From Charina bottae (lineage: Eukaryota; Chordata; Lepidosauria; Squamata; Charinaidae), in contig JALMGJ010000003.1 in NCBI GenBank assembly GCA_023362775.1, forward strand, positions 62,001 through 126,000: a DNA stretch of 64,000 nucleotides. The letters run 5' to 3'. Under the pieces are notes generated by a model, which did not search any database, was not told the DNA's origin, and saw only the letters and a list, made by a program, of their open reading frames with translations. The position numbers and the translations under genes are program-made. Position 1 is the stretch's first letter, and each line of letters starts with the position of its first letter. Below, piece after piece: positions 55,401-64,000 of this stretch.

Positions 55401-57661
55401 CCTGCACAGACGGGCGAATGGGCTTCCCCCTCCCGCTCCCCCCCCCCCCCGGCACTCACAGTCCTCCGTTTCTGGAGCTGGTTTGCTGAGCTCTGCCCCC
55501 GGACTGCGCATGCGGCGTGCGGTGGGCTCGGTTCGCTCTGCAGGCTCTGGTCGGGCTCTTCTCCTCCCCGTCTCTCAGCTCTGCCTCGCAGCGGCCTCGC
55601 AGCTCCAGGAATGGACATCTGACTCTTGCTGTCTGAAGACTCCTGCTGCGGTGCTTCCCTTTGGGCTGGAGTTTCTCTTTCCTGCATCTCTGCTGTCCTC
55701 TGGGCTTTTTAATTTTTTTTTATTCCTTTTAAAAGAATGACAGAAAAAGAAAAGAAACAAACACAAAGATAATTATGATAGAAGTATATGCATTGTCAGG
55801 GAGAAAAAAACAGAAAAGTACTTTAAAGAAATGAATACAAGTATGTATTTATTTCTAATAATGTTCTATAACTATTGTGTTTGTCTTTAACCTACAGTAT
55901 TTTGTATAAACAGCCAGTTTGGTAAGTAAGTAAGAGCACAGAGTATCCATTTACGTTATCCAGTTGTCAAATTTCTCGGCTGTGCTCTGGCTTAACTCTT
56001 TTCCTCGACACACTCACCCACATGCTTGTTTTCAGTGCGCTTTTTGTAAAACAAACTCTCCGATTAAGTAAGGAGTGGGTGGGGCTGTTTTAACCCTCCT
56101 TCCCAGGTAGCACCAAAACTCTGGATCTCGGGAAGAAAAAACGCCTGCTCACTCCGGGTGGCGAGTTCACTCTTCCACAATTATACAAAAGTGTCTTGAC
56201 TTTTTATGTAATGTTCATATGTATATTCTGCAAAAATGTTGTAGTAAATAAAGTAATTTGGTTTATAGTAATTTGTTTTAAATATTGTAATTAAATTATT
56301 TAAATGGAAAAATGGTAATAAGCAAATGAAACACTTGATCATTACAATCTTTGGTTCTGGGGAATTATTTAATGAATGGGATAAAAGTTAGAAATCCTTT
56401 ATATAGTGTTAAACAGTCTGATAGATATTATCAATCATAGCCTACTTGGAATGATCTTAGTGTCATCTAATTGAATTAGTGTAAAGTTCTTATTTATTTA
56501 TTTTTCAAATTTATATGACTGCCCATCTCCCCCAAGGGGGGACTCTGGGCGGCTTCCAATAAAAACAAGATGAAAATACAATATAAATACAATATGACAT
56601 AGAAATATAAATATAAAATCCAATCTGGTGAATTAGGGAGGGTATTATGATATTAACCACCCCCAGGAGGAGCTATTACCTTTTCCTTCCCACACTAGGT
56701 GGCAGAACCAGGTTTTCAGATTTTTCCGGAAGGCCGAGAGGGAGGAAACCCACCTCAACTCGGGGGGGGGGGGGGGTAAGATATTCCAGAGGGCGGGAGC
56801 CATTGCAGAGAAGGCCCGCCTCCTGGACCCCGTTAGATGGAAATCTTTTATTGCTGGGGTCCGTAGCAAGCCTTCTCTGCATGATCGGGTGGGGCGGATA
56901 AAGGGATTATAACCCCTTTCCAGTTTTAAGTATGCTCAAAATTGGGAAGGACTATATTGAAATACACATTGGATAGGAATATATGAAAATACATTGACCT
57001 CATTGAAAATGACTTTACCTGCTTTCAATCTATTATTCTGGGGGGTTCAGTATTGCAAAAAAAAGTTGTATAATAAGATTGTTTTTGAAATCTTATTTTT
57101 GAAAAAAGTTTTAGCACAGTGCAGAAATATTAGCAGGAGTAATACCAAAAGTGTAGAATTAATTGGGTCTTTACAGGCAGATGGCAAATAGCGCTATTTT
57201 AACTCTTCGACTTAGGTGAGTAGCAAGCACTTACAGTAGATGCTGAGGGCAGGAACGATTGTAGAAAGCTCTTGGGGATGAAAGGAATGGGTGAAAGATA
57301 ATCGATTGAAGGTGCCCATCAACCAGTGCTGGTGTAAAGAGAACTGGCTGGCTGGGAAATCCCAACGGGCCTGTTTGCCCCTCACCTGTGGAGACTTTGT
57401 GCAAACTGAGAGGTGTTCAGTTTGAAACCGAGAGGCAAGCGACAGCAGCCCCTGGCCCTGGGGTGCAGATGGTCCTCAGCCGCCGAGTCCCACCCATTTC
57501 TTCTACCGGCCCATGGATGGGCTGGTGTCCAGGGAATAAGTCAGTTTCCATCGCCATTAAGAGCAGGCAGTGGCACTCACTGTTTCTTCACGTGTGACTT
57601 TTTACACAGCTTTCCCAGAGCACGGGCAGAAGGTGGTTTGGCAAAAATGGTCCCTCTGTCC

Positions 57662-58865
57662 CAGCCTTCCTCAACCTTTTGACCCTGGAGGAACCTTTGA
57701 AATATTTTTCAGGCCTCGGGGAACCCCTGCACATTCAGGCTCAAATATACTGTAGGCCAGAAGTTACAAAATTCTTATATTTGTTTCATGTGTTGGCCGG
57801 TAGATGTCCACTAACAGTGTTCTTAAACTGAAAATAAAGAATGAAACTTACCTCTTTAATGTGAAGTCGCCCAAATTTGAAATAATTTTTCACTAGGCCA
57901 CGTTGGTCTAGAGCAGAGCTTTCCAAACTGTGTGTCGCGACACATTAGTGTGTCGGCTGGAGTGTCTGGGTGTGTCACGGCGGCTGCTGCCTCCGAGCCC
58001 TGCCAGGATTCCGCGCAGGTCCTAGTGCCTGCCTTGTGCCCTGCTGTAAGAGTGTGTCGCGAAATGATGTATGTCTAAAAAGTGTGTCACCAACATGAAA
58101 AGTTTGGAAAGCTCTGGTCTAGAGGTTAAGAGAACAGGCTAGAAACCGGGAGATTGAGAGTTCTAGTCCCGCCTTAGGCATGAAAGCCGGCTGGGTGTCA
58201 GAACTTTGGTTGAGTTCTGCCATGGAGACAGACAGCTATGTGGATTGTGGGGGAAAAGAAACCGACGCGCAAGAGACAAACGGCCTGGGAAGAAGAACCA
58301 TTAACATCAACCTGAGAAAGTGAAGTACACATCCACGGCGAGGGCTGTCTGAGCACCCAGCTGCCTGAATGCGACACGACAAGGGAAATACGAACCATGG
58401 GGAGGGGACAAAACTCTGGGGGGGGGGGAATGCTAAAAACTGGTAAACCTTAGTATAGGAACTCATTCAAGTCTTTCTTTCGTGCTAACCTTCATGTACC
58501 GGAATAAAACATTTACTTCTTAGCAACCTCGTGTCTGTTGGTTTGCTTAAGAGAAACGGTTGAGAGGACATCGGAGCGGAGCATCTCACACTGGGTGACC
58601 TTGGGCCAGTCACTCTCTCTCAGCCCAACTCACCTCACAGGGTTGTTGTTGTGGGGAAAATAGGAGGAGGAAGGAGTATTAGGTATGTTTGCCGCCTTGA
58701 GTTCTTTATAAAAAATAATAATAAAGGCGGATTAGAAAATGAATGAATGAATGAATGAATGAATGAATGAATGAATGAATGAATGAAATTGTGGTCTCCC
58801 ACGGAACCCCTAGTGACCTCTCGTGGAACCCTAGGATTCCACAGAACCCTGGTTGAGAAACCCTG
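57662..58865. mobile_element. Nested hAT / SINE / MITE / solo LTR stack, copy B
   Basis: hAT 57662-58865; MITE 57914-58116 (203 bp, one 31-bp unit); solo LTR 58196-58590 with CTGGG duplications; (GAAT)n tail 58738-58787. All insertion sites agree with copy A, so the whole stack predates the duplication. Confidence 0.85.
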
Positions 58866-59881
58866 CTCTATCCCATTTCCCCAGAAACAAGCAGAACACT
58901 GCTCTGAGTCCAATCTTATATCAAGGCCTTTATTTTCAGTATCCAGGATGGGGGTCCTGGCTTTGCTTGTAACCATTCCAACGTACTCCTGTATTGCTTG
59001 TAGCAATTTCAATATATTCCTGTCTACAGGAAGCAGTTGAGAGCAGAACAGAGCAAAACGTTTCACTGTTGAGTCTGAAACAAGTTGTTTTGACTGTTAG
59101 AAGTATTCTGGCCTGAAATTAATGTTTCAAAGTTTGAGCACCGCAGGAAGATTCATGTTCACACAAGATATTGAGTGAAAATCAAGCAAGTATTAGCATT
59201 TCAACTGGGTATTTTGGGATGATTTGGCAATATTTATTCAGGGAAGTAGTAATATCCTATCCTATTTAATGTAGTATCATTTCAATATCATTTACATACA
59301 TGTTTGTGACAGAAAAAATACTCCCTGGACAATGCAGTTATCTGAATGAGAATATTATTGAGTCAAAATACAGAAAACCTGCAAGTAAAAGCCATTGAAA
59401 TGAAATCTGGGCAGAAGAAGGTAGCAGCTAATGTGATAGAAGGCAATGTATGTTACTTATCCTAATCCTGACCCAGGTATCGAGTGACATAGAGCCAGGA
59501 AAAAAATGTAAAATGTGGGACATTAGGATCATACATTCCTTATTTTATTCTTAGATAAGCATATCTTTAGAAACTGACAGAAAAGTTGTGGAAAATCTAA
59601 TTGTGCAGATTTTTCCAGGTCCAGAAAATATCATTTACCTACATAAATCTGTCTGAGGAAAATACACACTAGGAAATGTGTCTGCACAAGAATATTTTCT
59701 GATTTGGGAGAAAAGATGTTATTTTAAATTATCTTATGAATACCTGTCAAAATGATATATGAACAATTAAGTAAGTATTAGAATGTAAAGAATATAAAAA
59801 GGAACTCAAACTGAAGCCACTTTCCAGTATCCAAAATGGACATCTTAGTTCTTTCTTAAGTGCATCGTGCAGAAAGACTAT

Positions 59882-62800
59882 TGTTGGCCGCAGAACGCGG
59901 TCAAAACGCGGACTAGTCCTTCGCCCGGCGCAATTTAGCCAATCAGACGCAGAGCGGAAAAATCACCTTCGTTTATTCAAGGGACCTGGAATAAGCGGAC
60001 CTTCCTCCTCCATTGGAGAAAAAGGTGCTGAACGGACAGCAGGCATTGTTTTTATAGTTTACGGAGATCATTACAGTGATTCATCAATAAACAAAGTCTT
60101 CTCATTGGTCAATTATTGCAGGACCTGCGCAGTACCCCCATAATCGTCTTAGCATGAGGCCATTGCCCTTATGGTTTGGGGCGCCCAGGTTGCCACGTAC
60201 TTCACTCTACACAAGTGTGTAGGGCACCTACACAAGTGGCACAGACGTTCTGAGTGTGTTGATTGGACTTCCAATTCACTTCTCTTGTCTCCAGCTCTGC
60301 GTCCCTCATTTCCCCCTTTTCTTTGAGACTTTGACCTTTCCCAGGGAAAAGCCTCATCATAATCTGGGAGTGCAAGGGAAGAAGAAGAAGCATCTCCTGC
60401 GTTCTGTTTGATCTGGCTATTAATCCTTGGAGGCACCCCGTAACTAGAGGTAGGCACTGTATAGCGCAGCAAGCTCTCAAGAGCACAACAACAATAAAAA
60501 CAATCACCACAAATAAAGATTTAAGCCACCCAAAATCAGGTAGCCAAGAAGTGAGGGTTTCCCCAATATGGAAGAAGGGGACTGAGGGTGTGGCTTGCTT
60601 GGGCAATGTCCTGGAAATGGGTCGACTCTTCCATTATCTCGAACAGCACTTTGTTGCCCCGGTCCACATATGTACAACACGTGGAGTGGATCACTGCACA
60701 CCCCCTCCTGGCTTGCTAGCAAGAAATCTAATGCTATTTGGGAAACAGAGTCAAGCTCCTCTTGGAGTCTTAATATCGCATCTGCTGTAGCATTTGCAAG
60801 AGAGGCTGAAATGTCAAGGATAGCAAACACCAATTCAGCCACTGCTAAGGAGGGTGTGAACCAACGCGACGCAGCATGGAAAGGAGACTGCCACTCCACT
60901 AGGGGATTTCGGACAGACCTAGGTAGGCAGACGGGGTGATTGTGGTGCCCGCCCTGCAACTGAGAGGGGGGTGAATGCTTACAGCTGGCATCAGAGCTTC
61001 CAAGGTACAGGTGCCACACCAGTCTGGTGGCAGGATTTTATAAGCGGTTTTCCCACACATCCAAAACCATCCAGACAGGGGAACTGCCCGAGGCAGTAAG
61101 GATTTTTGGGGCACCACAAAATGTTACGTAAATTATCAACAAGACGACTGGGTGGACCTACTTCCATTTGCAGAAGTGGCTTAAAATAATTCAGTGCATC
61201 AGAGCAGGGGCTTCTCGCCATTCCAAATTGTAAACGGACAGGAGCTGCCAGCTTCCCAGAATTAGGTAAAGGTTACCCCCCCCCCCCGCACATTTGTGCA
61301 GTCGTGTCCGACTCTAGGGGCCGGTGCTCATCTCCGTTTGTTAACCGAAGAGCCAGCGTTGTCCGAAGACGCTTCCACAGTCATGTGGCCTCATGACGCG
61401 CGCGGAACGCTGTTACCTACCCACCGAAGTGGTACCTATTCATCTACTTGCATTTGCATGCTTTCGAATTGCTAGGTTGGCAAGGGCTGGAGCTAGTGTG
61501 GGAGCTCACTCCGACAAGCCTGGCGTCCTACCCGCTGAGCCACCACGCCCCCTCTTCCCAGAATTACCAAGCTACAAAACTAAAATTGTCCCTTTAGACT
61601 AGCATACAGCACATAAAAGGGTCATGGCCAATAATTGAGAAAGCTTTGACAAAAGCAAAGGAAAGATACAAAAAATTTGCAGATAGAAAATGGGCACCAG
61701 AATGGCCATTCAAAGTGGGAGACAAAGTCTGCTTATCCACCAAATTTTTAAAATCAACGCAACCATGCAAAAAATTAGGGCCAAAATATATTGGGCCTTT
61801 TACAATTACAAAAATGATAAATAAAGTGACAGCACAGCTACACCTCCCAAAACATTTATGGAGAGTACATCCAGTATTTCATTGTAGTCTATTAAACCCG
61901 AACAAACCCTCAGACCGGTGGCACCCAGAGAACGTAGCACCGATGCCAGCAGTAATAGATGGGGAACAACACTTGGAAGTACAGGAAATCCTAGATTCCA
62001 GATTACATCGCGGCAAATTACAATACTTGATCCAATGGAAACACTTTGATAATTCACACAGGGAGTGGGTGGCAGAACGACAGTACACGCACCCAAATCG
62101 AAGAACAAGTTTCACACCAAATTTCCAAACAAACCAGAATGAAGGGGGGAGGAATTCTTGGGGTGGCGGAAGGTCACGGTAGCATCCTGACATGAGCAGA
62201 CGCCGCTTAACGCGTTCCCAGACAGGCGCCAAATGCGTTCAATAGGAACATAGCAGCAACCCGCCGGGCAGCCGGGCAGCCAGCGCTGCGGAGCGGAGAG
62301 ACACCCAGTCCTTTTATGTGGACAGCTCCAAGCGAGGAGGGTCCAGAGGGTGCGAACCGGCGCTGATTGCCGCATTCCATGGGGAGGGGGAAGCGGGGAA
62401 GTATTTAACTGCGAAGTCTTGAATCGCTGCTTTGCTTGGTTCGTTGACGCGAACCCAGGTCGCTCACTACAATTAACAGCTTTTCCATAGCCTATGGAGT
62501 GTGTTGGAGCTTAATTTGCCAGTCGAAGGACCGGAGCATCACACCCCGTTCTCAACTAGAAACTGTCGTGGCAGGTGGTGGCCCTCGCAAAATTACAGGG
62601 CCAAATACATCCTTGGGTGAGTGAGGTTTGTCTGCCCAAGTGGTAGCCATGAAAAAGAAAGAGAGCACTGTATAAACGGTAGCCATTTCCAAGGTGCTCC
62701 TGCATCCAAATCAGCCTCTATTGTTTGCCGAACGAAACGCGCTGTTCGGCTCCCTCGGTTTCACGGGAGCCAGAGCAGCGCTGTGAAAGTGGGACTCAAC

Positions 62801-63887
62801 TGGCACAGACGAAACGAAGTCCCCAATGACTAGTTAACCTCTGTTGTTCACCGAACGAGAAGCGCGTCGTTCGGCTCTCCAGTCAGTTTCACAGAAGCGA
62901 AAGCTGCGCTGGGAAAGTGGGACTCAATGGGCAGTCCCCTGCGGCGAAGGTGACACAAAGGAACAGCGCTCAGTTTTTCAAAAAGTAAGGATCCATTTAG
63001 TAGTTTTTCAAGGCACGTAGCACGCTCCTCATTCACCCCCCCCCTTTTTTTTTTTTCCTCAGTCCCTCTTCTTCTGGGCTTCCTTCACTTTGGTCTGGCA
63101 GATCCAGGCTTTAATTTTCTCAACCTTCACATTTTTCTTCCTTTTCAGGTCATCAAAGCACCTGATCACACACACTCCAGGGGCGTAAGGGAGAATTTCT
63201 TGCATCCTGGACTAAGCCGCGATCTCTCCCGTCCTTTCTAGGTCTGGCCAGAGCACCTTTTTCTCTCTTCTCTCCTGTCCCCGGCGAGGCCCCTTCCGCG
63301 CCTGGACCCTGGCTCCCTTTGGCACCCCAGGTGGGACTCTAACCCACAATCCGGGGCTGGGTCTCTGGCGGGGCTAGGCGGCCAGGCGGAGGCGCTGACC
63401 AACGCGGCAGCTCCGAAGGCCGGGATGGCAGCCGCAGGGCGTGTGGCTGGAACCGGCGGCAAGGCAGGAACTGGGCTGGCGTTGGCTGCGGATTCTGCGG
63501 TCCGGGAGCTCCACGTGGCTGGGTGAGCTCGGTTTGCGAGCGGGGGCCAATTGGGCCTCGCGCTCCTTAGCCCGCCTCTCCGCCCTTCTTTGCCGCGCGC
63601 TGATAGGTGGAGGTGTTTCCCCTTCAGGGACCCCACCAATCAGCGGCTCCGGCTCCGGCTCTGTCTTTGCGCCTTCCCAGCAAAACGCGGTCAAAACGCG
63701 GTCTAGTCCTTCGCCCGGTGCAATTTAGCCAATCACCCGCAGAGCGGAAAAATCACCTTGGTTTTCTCAAGCTACCTGGAATAAGCGGACCTTCCTCCGC
63801 CAAGGGAGAAAAAGGTGCTGAACGGACAGCAGGCACTGTGTTTATAGTTTACGGAGATAATTACAGTGATTCATCAATAAACAAATT
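59882..63887. mobile_element. ERV / chromovirus / hairpin-repeat / GC-rich cluster, copy B
   Basis: LTR 59882-60308 (minus), env remnant 60202-61117 (minus), chromovirus 61124-62182 (plus) with SINE 61265-61553, probable LTR 62159-62543, hairpin tandem repeat 62715-62953, 48-codon ORF 63060-63206 (minus), CpG-rich 63238-63681, LTR piece 63682-63887. Order and breaks match copy A. Confidence 0.8.
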
Positions 63888-64000
63888 ATGGATGAATTCA
63901 GCTATAAAGATGACTCTCTTTGCCAGGCCTTTAATTGTTAATTGTTTTTAGCATTAATGTTAGTGTTAATGTTTTGTTCTAAAACTTATATTCTGTTTTT

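Larger units (their letters stand above)
49819..56178. repeat. Interrupted inverted-repeat complex, copy B
   Basis: Arms 49819-50621 and 55251-56178 with the Penelope-like pair 50622-52570, Gypsy pol fragment 52571-52957 (minus) and L1 ORF2 fragment 53008-55250 (minus). The L1 here includes a block (54321-54133 minus, RFLWISAQEAFHRRET) lost from copy A. Confidence 0.75.
43501..64000. repeat. Copy B of the tandem segmental duplication
   Basis: Counterpart of 1-20059. Compared with A it keeps 214 bp at 45991-46215 and about 248 bp at 53997-54250, lacks one 31-bp MITE unit, and has longer G-runs at 56762 and 61277. The duplication runs off the right end of the window. Confidence 0.95.

Overview
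The window looks like a squamate reptile (lizard or snake) nuclear chromosome. The evidence is the repeat mix: tRNA-derived SINEs of the Sauria-SINE type, L2/CR1-type and L1-type LINE fragments, Penelope-like elements with GIY-YIG endonuclease, a chromodomain Ty3/Gypsy element, endogenous retrovirus (ERV) pieces and hAT MITEs. There are GT-AG introns and no bacterial-style operons. All calls are by eye; no database was searched.

Large-scale layout. Bases 1-20059 (copy A) align end to end with 43501-64000 (copy B) at an offset that drifts from 43500 to 43941. Everything that could be duplicated within the window is duplicated, so the unit is about 43.5-43.9 kb and neither breakpoint is visible. 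The copies differ by scattered substitutions and a few indels. Bases 20060-43500 are seen once, but could recur to the right of the window.

Genes. One real multi-exon host gene is supported. In copy B six exons (38676-38872, 42155-42263, 45119-45200, 45291-45316, 46631-46710, 48575-49268) join through five GT-AG introns into one frame of 396 codons including the stop. Copy A shows the last four exons; its 5' exons would lie left of the window. In both copies the frame ends at a TGA followed by 134 more open in-frame codons. I do not recognise the protein. It is Ser/Lys rich and carries a possible PP1-docking motif. A candidate terminal exon of another transcript is at 22498-22690, and a CpG-rich island lies at about 40240-40930.

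Mobile elements. (i) 6109-12226 (A) and 49819-56178 (B): an interrupted inverted repeat enclosing a head-to-head Penelope-like element pair with a target-site duplication, a Gypsy pol fragment and an L1 ORF2 fragment. (ii) 13700-14928 (A) and 57662-58865 (B): a nested stack in which a hAT element holds a SINE that in turn holds a second hAT MITE and a solo LTR, three of them with readable target duplications. (iii) 15945-19946 (A) and 59882-63887 (B): ERV env plus LTR on the minus strand abutting a chromovirus integrase/chromodomain on the plus strand, then a tandem repeat with hairpins and a GC-rich segment with a 48-codon ORF ending at a poly(A). (iv) The middle holds L1, Sauria SINE, a second Penelope-like family, L2/CR1, an ERV with LTR, primer-binding site and gag-like ORFs, and two more hAT MITEs, one with a very GC-rich core.
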